Shown here piece by piece: positions 25,900-34,510 of a stretch of DNA of 64,000 nt. Position 1 is the first letter of the stretch, and each line of letters starts with the position of its first letter. Made by a program: the position numbers and the translations under genes. This DNA is from CAZFGK01 sp964518635 (GTDB lineage Bacteria > Zixibacteria > MSB-5A5 > GN15 > FEB-12): positions 19,480 through 83,479 of the forward strand of contig CAZFGK010000014.1 in the NCBI GenBank assembly GCA_964518635.1, given 5' to 3'. The notes under the pieces are model-generated. The model was not told where the DNA came from. It saw only the letters and a list, made by a program, of their open reading frames with translations, and did no database searches.

Positions 25900-28719
25900 A
25901 TGCGCGCTACAAGAAATCGATTCGCTTACCTGACATCCCTCCTGTTCTCTCTGGTGCTACTCATGGCGGCTCCGCAGAGAGTGAAGTGCGCGGAATTGAG
26001 CATGACCACTGTCGAGCGATTTTCAGAAAGCTCTTCACGTATCTCCTTCAGCACTCTGGATTTTTCACGCACTTCGCGCACAATCGATCAACCCCTGCAA
26101 CTTGACCTGGAATTTCCCGATGGCAGATCTAATCGATTACGCCTCTCGCCTCGAGTCAGTTCTGCCTCCGACTTTCGCCTCGTTGAAATGATCAATGGAA
26201 CAGAGCAGACAGTTCCTGCGACAGAGGTACAGATCTATGTCGGTGAAGATGTATCAACGCCGGGGAGTTTTGCATTTCTGGCGATTGATCCCTCCGGTCG
26301 AAGCTACGGTGCGATTGACTACCCCACAGGAGATGACTGGTATATCTCCACTACTCCTGATAACAGCGCAACCTATTTATCATCACTCTCAGGCGGGAGT
26401 AACATTCCGGAGGATGTCCCGGTCTGTGGTCTGACCCCGAGCGAAGTTCGCAGACTTGCGCCATCGAATTTGACATCAATATTCAGCGCATCCGGTCCAC
26501 GACTTGCACGAGTGGCAATCGATGTCGATAGTCTCTTTCGTTCCATCTTCCCGTCAAGCGTCGCGACTTCGGCCTATGTGACCTCGCTGATCTCGTACAT
26601 CAGCGCAGTCTATGAACGTGACCTGGATGTGACGCTCAGTCTTCGTCAGGTCCGAATATTCACCGGCTCGACTCCATTTCCGATCGATGATGTCGGCGAA
26701 TTCGCCAATTACTGGGAACAGAATGAGGATACATCGCTCTACGACATCGTGCACCTCTTCACCGCCAGCCGCGATCTGCCTTTTGGAGGAATCGCGTTCT
26801 TGTCCGGCTCATGCAGCGGCGCGTTCGGGATTGATGGATTTTTGCTCGGATCATTTCCGGCAGGTCCTCCGGCGTTCGGACGCGGGCTGTGGGATTTGAT
26901 AGTTGTCGCACATGAGATGGGGCACAATCTCGGCACGTTGCACACCCATGATGGCTACGACCCGCCGATTGATTCCTGCTATGTGAATAATGGGCCGAAC
27001 AAATCGATGATCGGTACGATCATGAGCTACTGCCACACACAACTCGGTGGGGAATTGAATATCGATTTGCGGATGCATCGCAGAGTCTCCGAAGTGGTGA
27101 TCGATCAAGTGCTTAGCGACGGTTGCCTCGGCTTCGACTGTAACCTGAATGGGATCAACGATGCCATCGATATCGGGAATGCGACCAGTGCCGATGTCAA
27201 CGGCGATCAGATTCCTGATGAATGTCAGGATTGCAACGGCAATAACGAACTCGATCCAATTGATATCGCCAATGGTGCTCCGGATGTAAATGGGAACGGG
27301 ATTCTCGACGCGTGTGAACAAGATGCCGATGGAAGTGGAATTCCCGATCAATTCGAAATTGCGCTTGGACAGCGATTCGACCTCGATGGAAATTTTGTCC
27401 CTGACAATGTCGATCCCGCCTGTTCGAATCCACTTATTCCGAATTTCGCTGCATTAGGTGATAGTCTTAAATTCGATCTTGATCGAAATCGTATTCCGGA
27501 TGGATGTGCATCAGAAGACTGCAACAGCAACGGTCAGCCGGAGTGGCTCGATCTGGAACGTCAGCGATATATCTACTGCGCCTTCCCCGGATATTCGACC
27601 GTCATGGAATTTCACGAACGGTCGGCTGCATTTACTCGTTCATTCAATACCGGACTTTCAAATATCATCGGCATGACAGTCACCTCTGATCGACGTGTAG
27701 TTGTGCTTGATGCCAGCGGGCAGCTCAAGGGGATTGATACTGGCGGCGCAGTGTTGAGTTATCTTGTCTATCCGACGGCAACCGACATTTGTGCCATTGG
27801 AAATCGCCTGATTATCGCCGATACATCTTCTGGCGGATTGCTTCGTGTCACCACCAACGGCAGCGGTGGAGCAATTACATTAACACCAGTGATCGTTGCC
27901 GGAAATCCAGAGCGTCCAATTGCACTGACAGCATCCCCGAGCGGCACGCTTTATGTCCTGACCCTCGAACGAAGCATCGTCGAGTACTCGTTACAGGCAA
28001 ATGTGCTTACTCTTGTTGCGGTGCATGTGCTCGGCAGTAATGCCGGTCCATTGGTCGATCCGACTACCATTGCAGTGCTGAAACCTACCCGAATTCTGGT
28101 TGGCTCAGCTGGTACTTCACGTGTGCTCGAATACAATGGAGTGACCGGGCAATACGTTCGAGAATTTCTCGTCCTCGGCGAAAATCAACCCGGAATTTCT
28201 GATCTCGCCATTGGCCCGTCGAAGACAACTGCCTATCCGGACGGGCTGGTCTTTCTTGCCCGTACGACGAGTGCGAGAGTGAACATGATCGACCCGGGAA
28301 TCAATCGCCCGATTGTAAATTTCGTACGCGGACTTACCTTTCCCATCCCGAACGGAATTTCCGAGATCGCCTTCATGATCGACTCCGACAACGATTGCAA
28401 TCACAATGGTCGTCTCGACACCTGCGATATCATTGCTGGTTCTTCGGTCGATCTGGATGCCGATGGCCGCCCGGATGAGTGTATCTCCGAGCCGCCGATT
28501 GGATGCTGCGTTGGAACGACCGGTGATCCGAATTGTGATGCTTCCGTCGACATTGGAGATCTGACATCGATTGTTGACCATCTTTTCATAAGCTTTTTGC
28601 CGATGTGTTGTATGGTAGAAGCGGATGTCGATCTGAACACGAGTATCGACATTGCTGATCTCACGATCTTTGTCGATCACCTGTTCATTTCGTTCAATCC
28701 GCTGCCGAGCTGCCCGTAA
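25900..28719 (+). CDS. secreted reprolysin-like (M12) metalloprotease with Ca-binding and dockerin-like repeats
   Basis: 939 residues from the ATG at 25900 (AAAGG before it; clean signal peptide ending near 'RVKCAE'). A propeptide-like region precedes a metzincin domain with the zinc site 'HEMGHNLGTLH' (His338, Glu339, His342, His348) and the Met-turn 'IMSYCH' near 376. Next come Asp/Asn-rich calcium-binding repeats ('DCNGNNELDPIDIANG', 'DVNGNGILDACE'), a beta-propeller-like region, and two C-terminal dockerin-like units ('DASVDIGDLTSIVDHLFIS', 'NTSIDIADLTIFVDHLFIS'). It likely digests extracellular protein; the tail may attach it to the surface. The PNGase F homologue follows after 45 bases. 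Confidence 0.92.
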   Translation: MRATRNRFAYLTSLLFSLVLLMAAPQRVKCAELSMTTVERFSESSSRISFSTLDFSRTSRTIDQPLQLDLEFPDGRSNRLRLSPRVSSASDFRLVEMINGTEQTVPATEVQIYVGEDVSTPGSFAFLAIDPSGRSYGAIDYPTGDDWYISTTPDNSATYLSSLSGGSNIPEDVPVCGLTPSEVRRLAPSNLTSIFSASGPRLARVAIDVDSLFRSIFPSSVATSAYVTSLISYISAVYERDLDVTLSLRQVRIFTGSTPFPIDDVGEFANYWEQNEDTSLYDIVHLFTASRDLPFGGIAFLSGSCSGAFGIDGFLLGSFPAGPPAFGRGLWDLIVVAHEMGHNLGTLHTHDGYDPPIDSCYVNNGPNKSMIGTIMSYCHTQLGGELNIDLRMHRRVSEVVIDQVLSDGCLGFDCNLNGINDAIDIGNATSADVNGDQIPDECQDCNGNNELDPIDIANGAPDVNGNGILDACEQDADGSGIPDQFEIALGQRFDLDGNFVPDNVDPACSNPLIPNFAALGDSLKFDLDRNRIPDGCASEDCNSNGQPEWLDLERQRYIYCAFPGYSTVMEFHERSAAFTRSFNTGLSNIIGMTVTSDRRVVVLDASGQLKGIDTGGAVLSYLVYPTATDICAIGNRLIIADTSSGGLLRVTTNGSGGAITLTPVIVAGNPERPIALTASPSGTLYVLTLERSIVEYSLQANVLTLVAVHVLGSNAGPLVDPTTIAVLKPTRILVGSAGTSRVLEYNGVTGQYVREFLVLGENQPGISDLAIGPSKTTAYPDGLVFLARTTSARVNMIDPGINRPIVNFVRGLTFPIPNGISEIAFMIDSDNDCNHNGRLDTCDIIAGSSVDLDADGRPDECISEPPIGCCVGTTGDPNCDASVDIGDLTSIVDHLFISFLPMCCMVEADVDLNTSIDIADLTIFVDHLFISFNPLPSCP

Positions 28720-28746
28720 GAACTCTCTAGTGCGAAATTTCCCCTG

Positions 28747-28785
28747 ACGGTGTATCATAACAATATGATACACCGTTTTCTTTTT
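28747..28785 (+). promoter_or_regulatory. perfect hairpin over the start codon of the PNGase gene
   Basis: Thirteen base pairs of perfect inverted repeat (28747-28759 with 28764-28776) separated by ACAA, followed by TTTTCTTTTT. The start codon ATG (28765) lies inside the right arm. It looks like an intrinsic terminator of the upstream protease gene, yet it overlaps the next coding region, and no Shine-Dalgarno sequence is visible outside it. Confidence 0.75.
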
Positions 28786-30741
28786 GCCGCGCTCTTGCTC
28801 ATAGCACTCGTTCACTCTGCTCAGGCTATCGATCCGATTCATGTTGTCTCACATGACAAAGTGCTGGTGGTCACTGATCCGTCGCAGGGGGTGAAATATT
28901 ATCCACAATGGGCGGTATTCCCTCCTGTAAAGACCGACTATCGCCGCGTGGTTCTTTCTATCACCTATCGCTGTCCCGACGCGAAGCGATGCGGGGAGTG
29001 GGATTATATCGACGGCGTCCTGCTGACCAGTACCAAGCATGCCGTCGGAACAATCGCAGGAAAGAAGCAGATCGAATTGGCGCGGGTGATCTCGCCGTAT
29101 GGGTGGCAATTTGATTCGACCTGGTTTTTTACATGGAAAGCAGATGTATCTGATTTTGGTATGCTGCTGCATGATTCCTGCGAGATTACCTTTAAGCACA
29201 CTGGCTACGAGAGCAACACAGATCGTGGCTGGGTGGTGACACTCGATTTCGAGATCACACCCGGACGTGCGCCGATGAAATGTCTCGGGATCGATACCCT
29301 CTGGTCGGGATCATTTCCGTATGGTGACTCAAGCAAGCCGATTGATTCACTGTTGCGACCATTCAAGATATCAGATCCGAAAGCGAAGTATGCACGAGTC
29401 TGGCTGATGCAGACCGGGCACGGCATGGACGAGACAGAAAATTGTGCGGAGTTCTGTCGCAAGTGGCGGAAGCTCATCCTGAATGACGGCACTCGTGACA
29501 CCCTGATCGATCAGCGCGATCTCTGGAAAGAGTGCAGCGAGAATCCGTTGTACCCGCAGGCAGGGACATGGCCTTTTGATCGTGCCAACTGGTGCCCAGG
29601 GGATGTGGTCACACCCGATATCTACACCTTCCCGATCAACTCGAAGAAAGATCATTCGCTCTTGATGCAGATGCAGCCATACGCCGCCGCAAAGCCGACG
29701 GCGAACTGGTATCTTGATGGCTATGTGTTTTACTATGAAGAGCCGTGGGCAAAGTGGGACGTGGGGATCACGACGACAATGAACCTGTCTCGAAGGCAGA
29801 GAGCGTACGGACTGACAGACGAAATAATTCGTAACCATGCAGTTCTAAGGGCTTCAAGATGCAGGACCGATTATGAGTATTTGAATCAGACAGGCGAATG
29901 GTATTTGCCATGGCACAAACTGGTAAATATTTCTCAGATGTTTGACGTTGAAGTTAATGAAGAAGTCGTATCCCAACTTGATGACTGCTACTACATAGCT
30001 GATTCTCTAATCGCAAAAGTGCAGCTTGGAGGAAAGAGTGAGGATCAATTCTTAGACGATAACGCTGTTGTATGGCATGGTAGTGTTGATTTTTCAATTT
30101 GGTCTGACACGATAATCCTTGAATTCAAAACAAATCGTGCAATTGGGGACAATAGTTTTTTTCTCTCCAGTGAGCCTGGATGCGAAGATACATCAATCTT
30201 TCTTAGACCCGATACTATTTTCTTTTTCGCGCCGACTGAATTAGATACAAACCGAGTATTTTCAATACGTCTCCCTCTTCAAATTGCTCAATACTTTCTA
30301 AAGGTAACCGACACCGCTGGTGACGGACTCGGCTTCTGGTTCAATCCGGAAGCGGGGTATGGTTATGTTCGATTGCTTGATTCACAGGGTCGCTTGCTCA
30401 AAGCCTTCACTCCTGATTTTGGCGGGAGCTTATACTACTCCTTCATTGTCACTGACGATTCTACGAAAATCACTCCCCCTGATTCCACCCCTCAAGTCAT
30501 TGTCTTCCCACCCCGCAATTTCGGGACATTTGATATTGATCTCTTCGCCTCATGGCCGACCGACATGACCATCGAGATTGTCTCGGATAGTGGGGAGGTT
30601 GTTTTGTCGCAGAAACATGACAAGGTCAAACAACTCACCTTGCCGATGGATATCACCGCACAGAAAGATGGCATCTACTATGTGCATGTGATAACCGAGC
30701 GCGACCTGATCAAAAAGCGCATCCGGCTCAAGAGAAGTTAG
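28765..30741 (+). CDS. secreted peptide-N-glycosidase F homologue
   Basis: 658 residues; cleaves the amide bond between N-glycans and asparagine in PNGase F. Signal peptide 'FLFAALLLIALVHSAQA'. Residues important in the Elizabethkingia enzyme are in place: 'C..C' then 'GEWDY' with Asp80 four residues after Cys76 (Asp60 after Cys56), and 'CAEFC' with Glu229 between Cys227 and Cys231 (Glu206 between Cys204 and Cys208). 'TGHG' and 'ANWCPGD' are also family features. It is about twice as long as PNGase F: the extra C-terminal half has a sorting-domain-like end ('KDGIYYVHVITERD..KKRIRLK'). Bases about 29820-30470 are visibly AT-richer than the rest. Works naturally with the upstream protease on glycoproteins. 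Confidence 0.9.
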   Translation: MIHRFLFAALLLIALVHSAQAIDPIHVVSHDKVLVVTDPSQGVKYYPQWAVFPPVKTDYRRVVLSITYRCPDAKRCGEWDYIDGVLLTSTKHAVGTIAGKKQIELARVISPYGWQFDSTWFFTWKADVSDFGMLLHDSCEITFKHTGYESNTDRGWVVTLDFEITPGRAPMKCLGIDTLWSGSFPYGDSSKPIDSLLRPFKISDPKAKYARVWLMQTGHGMDETENCAEFCRKWRKLILNDGTRDTLIDQRDLWKECSENPLYPQAGTWPFDRANWCPGDVVTPDIYTFPINSKKDHSLLMQMQPYAAAKPTANWYLDGYVFYYEEPWAKWDVGITTTMNLSRRQRAYGLTDEIIRNHAVLRASRCRTDYEYLNQTGEWYLPWHKLVNISQMFDVEVNEEVVSQLDDCYYIADSLIAKVQLGGKSEDQFLDDNAVVWHGSVDFSIWSDTIILEFKTNRAIGDNSFFLSSEPGCEDTSIFLRPDTIFFFAPTELDTNRVFSIRLPLQIAQYFLKVTDTAGDGLGFWFNPEAGYGYVRLLDSQGRLLKAFTPDFGGSLYYSFIVTDDSTKITPPDSTPQVIVFPPRNFGTFDIDLFASWPTDMTIEIVSDSGEVVLSQKHDKVKQLTLPMDITAQKDGIYYVHVITERDLIKKRIRLKRS

Positions 30742-30755
30742 ATTGCACTGAAATG

Positions 30756-30784
30756 GGTAGCCCGACTGTTCCAGTCGGGCTACC
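30756..30784 (+). terminator. 13-bp hairpin after the PNGase gene
   Basis: GGTAGCCCGACTG-TTC-CAGTCGGGCTACC, a perfect 13-bp stem 15 bases beyond the stop, followed by GTCTTTC. It may act as a terminator but has only a weak T-run, and it also belongs to the CTACC hairpin repeat family of this genome. Confidence 0.55.
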
Positions 30785-30799
30785 GTCTTTCGACTCCTG

Positions 30800-30870
30800 T
30801 CATGCTGAGCCTGTCGAAGCATGACTTCCCACAACTTCCGAGAAATCACCCTTCGACAAGCTCAGGGTGA
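30800..30870. repeat. REP-like repeat pair with two arm types
   Basis: First copy 30800-30824 has arms TCATGC/GCATGA around TGAGCCTGTCGAA; second copy 30846-30870 in opposite orientation has arms TCACCC/GGGTGA around TTCGACAAGCTCA. The different arms remain complementary within each copy, so the hairpin, not the arm sequence, is preserved. Confidence 0.8.
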
Positions 30871-31036
30871 CACTTTGATCTCATTGGTGCCCCACTCCGC
30901 GGACCTCGCTTATCGAGGCCAGGGGTGGGTTCCTGGTCTATATTGTTTAACTGAAATTTCGAGGAGAATAAGGACCGGGAACCCACCGCTTGATTCGCTT
31001 CGCGAATCTACGCAGTGGGGCACCGAAGAGTGGAAA

Positions 31037-31061
31037 TCACCCTTCGACAAGCTCAGGGTGA
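31037..31061. repeat. REP-like palindromic repeat
   Basis: Another TCACCC-TTCGACAAGCTCA-GGGTGA copy. The gap 30742-31350 (609 bases) contains only repeats: this one, fragments 'GTGCCCCACTCCG' and 'CAGTGGGGCACCGAAGAG', and the hairpins listed next. No gene seen. Confidence 0.75.
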
Positions 31062-31077
31062 CATCAGAGAATCTTCT

Positions 31078-31175
31078 CTTGTAGGGCGTGGTCATCCGCC
31101 TCGGCGGGCGAACCCGCCGTCTTCTTATGCGGCGCAATGATGACGGCGGCTTGGAAGCCAAGACCGCCCTACAAG
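31078..31175. repeat. inverted repeat of the CTTGTAGGGCG type
   Basis: CTTGTAGGGCG-TGGTC at 31078 is mirrored by GACCGCCCTACAAG ending at 31175, with a GC-rich imperfectly palindromic middle. The same outer ends occur at 63303-63392 and a single end at about 54580, so this is a mobile-looking repeat family without coding capacity. Confidence 0.65.
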
Positions 31176-31269
31176 AAAACTTCATTACATTGGAGGGCGG
31201 CTCCGTCTTCGGTGCCGCTATCTGAAAACCCACCCGCAAGAGCGGGATGGGCCAACGACCAGAAAGAAA

Positions 31270-31296
31270 CCCACCCCCTGGAGGGAGTGGGCTACC
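31270..31296. repeat. CTACC-tailed hairpin repeat
   Basis: CCCACCCCC-TGGA-GGGAGTGGG followed by CTACC; same family as 5025 and 30756 but with a different stem sequence. Confidence 0.5.
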
Positions 31297-31350
31297 ATTC
31301 AATTCAATGTGAATCAATGCGAATTATTGCAAATTCAAAAATTAGAATCG

Positions 31351-33033
31351 CTATTGCAGCGAACTAATCGACAACGTCACATCCGCTTTCTGCCAGCTTG
31401 TCTGAAACTCCTGCGCGACATGCGCGGCGGCGTCATTTCGTCCCTGCATTTTGAGAGCTTCCACTAGTCCAAATAAGGAACGACCTGATCGTGTGTACTG
31501 CTTGAGATCATCGCGAAACACCGCTTCCGCTTTTCCTGCCTGATTGGTTTTCAGATAGTAGCCGCCGAGCGATTCCCGACTCGACAGATACCATGCCTCC
31601 GGCTCGTCATAGATCACTCCGCGCTGAAGTTCAATCGCTCGTTCAAAAAATGGGACCGGATCCCCCTTTGCGCCTTTGGCGATTTCAATCGCCGCCAACA
31701 AACGAGCTTCGGCAATCGGCATCACCAGCGGGGCTGGATTGATCGCTCCCATCATCGCATTCGGCAAGAGGCGAGATTGTTCGGTGCGGAACATGGCAAG
31801 ATGTTTCTCCGCCTGTTTCAGATTCCCCTTCGATGCCGACATCACCCCCTGCGCGAAGTGCCAGATCGAAGTGACCACGTGGAGGGCAGTATCCGGTTTT
31901 GGAAATGCCGCAATCTTCTCCCATTCACCGAATTTAGTCAGCAGCAGTAAGTGTGTCGGCGCAACTCCTTCTGCCATCGGGTCGATTTTCACAAATGGCT
32001 CGATATAGGCGTTCATTTTTTCACAAGCGCGGAGTGCTTCGGCTTTCATTCCCGCCATCGCACAGGCAACGGCATAGAAATGAATGTTGTGTGGAACATA
32101 GAGAATCGAGTAGAACCCTTGTCCGCCATTGTTGGCGACGTAGGCACTATCAATGTCGATCGCCTGACGATTCGCTTCTACTGCCGCGATATAATTACCA
32201 GTCCGGATGAACACATGCGCCGGCATATGGACCAGATGTCCTGCTGCCGGAATCAGTGATGGTAATTGATACGCGCTCATGAGTGCTCGTTCCGGATTCG
32301 GGGATGCCTCAGTCGCGTGAATGAAGAAATGATGCGCACCGGCATGGTCGGGATTGCGCTTCAGGACATCGGCGAGAATTCGTTCGATCTCAGCTGATTC
32401 CGGTCCGGCGATTCCTTCTATTGAATACAATTGCCACGGACGAAGATTCATGAGGGCTTCGGCGTAAAATACCGCCGCATCAAGATCATCCGGTTCCGCT
32501 TCATAGACTGCACGCATCGCATTCGCATAGGCAGAGTCCAATCGCTTCGTGTTTCCATCCCAGGTTGATGTCACTCTTGCTGCGATGGCGGTGAGATAGC
32601 GTTTGTCGCTGGCGGATGCCCACTGCAGCCGTTTCATCCCTTCCTGCACTGCTTCCTGCGAGCGTGCCATACGGGCTGAATCAGTTGGGAGATTGTAGTT
32701 GGTACCGAGGGCATAGGCGATCCCCCACCAGGCCATTGCGAGAGTAGTATCAAGTTCAGCCGCACGCCGGAATGAACGGATTGCCTCGTCATGATTGAAT
32801 GCGAAACAGTAGGCCAGTCCCTGATCGAAGAAACACTGGGCTTCGGCGTTGGTGGTCGAGACAGGGTGATGATGTTTCCCCATCCCTTCGACGAGAACCG
32901 CCTTCGTGGATTGATATTTCTCCCGCCCCTTTTCGCACCAAGGGCAAGCGGAGGTATTCACCGCTGACCATGCGAGGATGAGAGTGAAAATGATGCTGGT
33001 TATTGCGATTCGGTGAGACGCAGAACGATCCAT
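31351..33033 (-). CDS. exported tetratricopeptide-repeat protein
   Basis: 560 residues, signal-anchor-like N terminus ('IAITSIIFTLILAWSAVNTSA') followed by 'CPWCEKG'. A short His-rich segment 'GMGKHHHPVSTTNAEAQCFF' leads into TPR helices ('DQGLAYCFAFNHDEAIRSFR', 'AMAWWGIAYALG', 'PEAWYLSSRESLGGYYLKTN'). This belongs to a recurrent family of secreted TPR proteins of unknown role found in FCB bacteria and Acidobacteria. CXXC (CPWC) plus HHH might bind a metal; this is a guess. Stands alone. Confidence 0.86.
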   Translation of the reverse strand: MDRSASHRIAITSIIFTLILAWSAVNTSACPWCEKGREKYQSTKAVLVEGMGKHHHPVSTTNAEAQCFFDQGLAYCFAFNHDEAIRSFRRAAELDTTLAMAWWGIAYALGTNYNLPTDSARMARSQEAVQEGMKRLQWASASDKRYLTAIAARVTSTWDGNTKRLDSAYANAMRAVYEAEPDDLDAAVFYAEALMNLRPWQLYSIEGIAGPESAEIERILADVLKRNPDHAGAHHFFIHATEASPNPERALMSAYQLPSLIPAAGHLVHMPAHVFIRTGNYIAAVEANRQAIDIDSAYVANNGGQGFYSILYVPHNIHFYAVACAMAGMKAEALRACEKMNAYIEPFVKIDPMAEGVAPTHLLLLTKFGEWEKIAAFPKPDTALHVVTSIWHFAQGVMSASKGNLKQAEKHLAMFRTEQSRLLPNAMMGAINPAPLVMPIAEARLLAAIEIAKGAKGDPVPFFERAIELQRGVIYDEPEAWYLSSRESLGGYYLKTNQAGKAEAVFRDDLKQYTRSGRSLFGLVEALKMQGRNDAAAHVAQEFQTSWQKADVTLSISSLQ

Positions 33034-33267
33034 CTATTCCTCCTTGGTTTCCTTGGCGAAGAGAAATTTTACACGTTGAGAATCGGGAGTCAATGCAGAA
33101 GTGTGCAAGGAGGAAAGTACCCGAGGTAGGTCAATCTGAACTCCTTTTCCCTCTGAATCCCCCAAAATGCCTCTTCCTTGACTTTCCCCTCACAAAATCG
33201 TTTCCTGCGGGGGTTCCCCCGGGAGTTTTTTGCGCCCGGATCGCCTATCTCATTGGAAGGAGAGCTG

Positions 33268-34497
33268 GTGACTAACGAGTCAACCACCACTGACGTCGCC
33301 TACATTGATTTGTTTCAGAAATGCTATGACTTCACCGCACCGGCGCAGGTCAAGGCCCTCGGCATATATCCCTATTTTCACCCGATCCAGTCCGCCCCCG
33401 GCGACATGGTGGTGGTGGATGGGAAAGAGTGCATCATGGTCGGCTCAAACAACTACCTCGGGCTGGTCAACCACCCGAAAGTTAAAGAAGCCGCCGCGCA
33501 GGCAGCATACAAATATGGCTCCGGCTGCACCGGCTCCCGTTTTCTGAACGGTACCCTTGATCTGCATCTTGAACTCGAAGAACGTCTTGCCAAGTTCATG
33601 AAGCAGGAATCAGCTCTCTGTTTCTCGACCGGCTTCCAGACCAATCTCGGCGTGATTTCGACCATGGTCGGGAAAAATGACGCAATCATCATCGATCGTC
33701 AGGTACACGCCTGCATCGTAGATGGCTGCCGTCTCTCGTACGGGAAGACCTACAAGTTTGCTCACAACGACATGGATGATTTCGAGCGTGTGATTCGAAA
33801 TGTCCGCTCGATCAATACCCGAGGCGGAATATTTGTCGTCGTCGATGGAGTCTTCTCCATGGAAGGGGATCTCATTGATCTGCCGAATCTGATGCGTATT
33901 GCGGAAAATTACGGCGCACGAGTGATGGTCGATGATGCCCACTCTATCGGCGTGTTCGGACCGACTGGGGCCGGAACAGCAGAACATTTTGGACTTGGGC
34001 ATAAAGTCGACCTGACTGCAGGGACATTCTCGAAATCATTCGCTGCTCTTGGTGGATTTGTCGTCGGCAAGGCAGAAGTGATTGATTACATCAAGCATAC
34101 CGCACGTGCCTTGATCTTCTCTGCCTCAATTACCCCGTCATCGGCAGCCGCGGTCATCGCCGCTCTCGATATCATCGAAGCAGAACCTGAGCGACGTGAA
34201 CGTCTCTGGAAGACTGCGAAGCGGGCACTCTCCGAATACAAGCGACTTGGTTTCAATACGGCACATACTCAGTCACCGATTATTCCGATAGTCGTGGGTG
34301 AAGACCTCGATTGCTTTGCATTCTGGAAAGATCTCTATGACGAAGGGGTATTCACCAATCCGGTAATTTCACCGGCAGTGCCACCGGGGCAGGCGATGAT
34401 TCGAACCAGCTGGACTGCCACCCACACCGACGAACATATCGACCGCGTTGTTGAAGTGCTTGCCAAGGTCGGCCGCCGTCGCGGTCTGATCTCGTAG
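33268..34497 (+). CDS. serine palmitoyltransferase-like alpha-oxoamine synthase
   Basis: 409 residues, PLP-dependent fold-type I enzyme of the family that includes serine palmitoyltransferase, KBL and BioF; it condenses an amino acid with an acyl-CoA. The PLP lysine is Lys257 in 'TFSKSFAALGG'; 'GSNNYLGL', 'GSRFLNGTLDLHLELE' and 'VDDAHSIGVFG' are classic. The GTG start at 33268 is preceded by AAGGAG at ideal distance. The next gene is a GNAT-like acyltransferase 13 bases away; in bacteria SPT and bacterial ceramide synthase (a GNAT protein) act in sequence, so sphingolipid synthesis is more likely than biotin synthesis here. Confidence 0.88.
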   Translation: MTNESTTTDVAYIDLFQKCYDFTAPAQVKALGIYPYFHPIQSAPGDMVVVDGKECIMVGSNNYLGLVNHPKVKEAAAQAAYKYGSGCTGSRFLNGTLDLHLELEERLAKFMKQESALCFSTGFQTNLGVISTMVGKNDAIIIDRQVHACIVDGCRLSYGKTYKFAHNDMDDFERVIRNVRSINTRGGIFVVVDGVFSMEGDLIDLPNLMRIAENYGARVMVDDAHSIGVFGPTGAGTAEHFGLGHKVDLTAGTFSKSFAALGGFVVGKAEVIDYIKHTARALIFSASITPSSAAAVIAALDIIEAEPERRERLWKTAKRALSEYKRLGFNTAHTQSPIIPIVVGEDLDCFAFWKDLYDEGVFTNPVISPAVPPGQAMIRTSWTATHTDEHIDRVVEVLAKVGRRRGLIS

Positions 34498-34510
34498 GCA
34501 GTTTCGTACC

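Noticed and set aside
30590..30741. Type IX secretion sorting domain at the end of the PNGase homologue
   Set aside because: The end (GIYYVHVITERD..KKRIRLK) is similar in style, but no type IX machinery is visible in this window, so I mention it only as a resemblance.
33178..33267. N-terminal extension of the SPT-like gene from a TTG codon
   Set aside because: The GTG at 33268 has a near-perfect AAGGAG at the right distance and matches the family N terminus.
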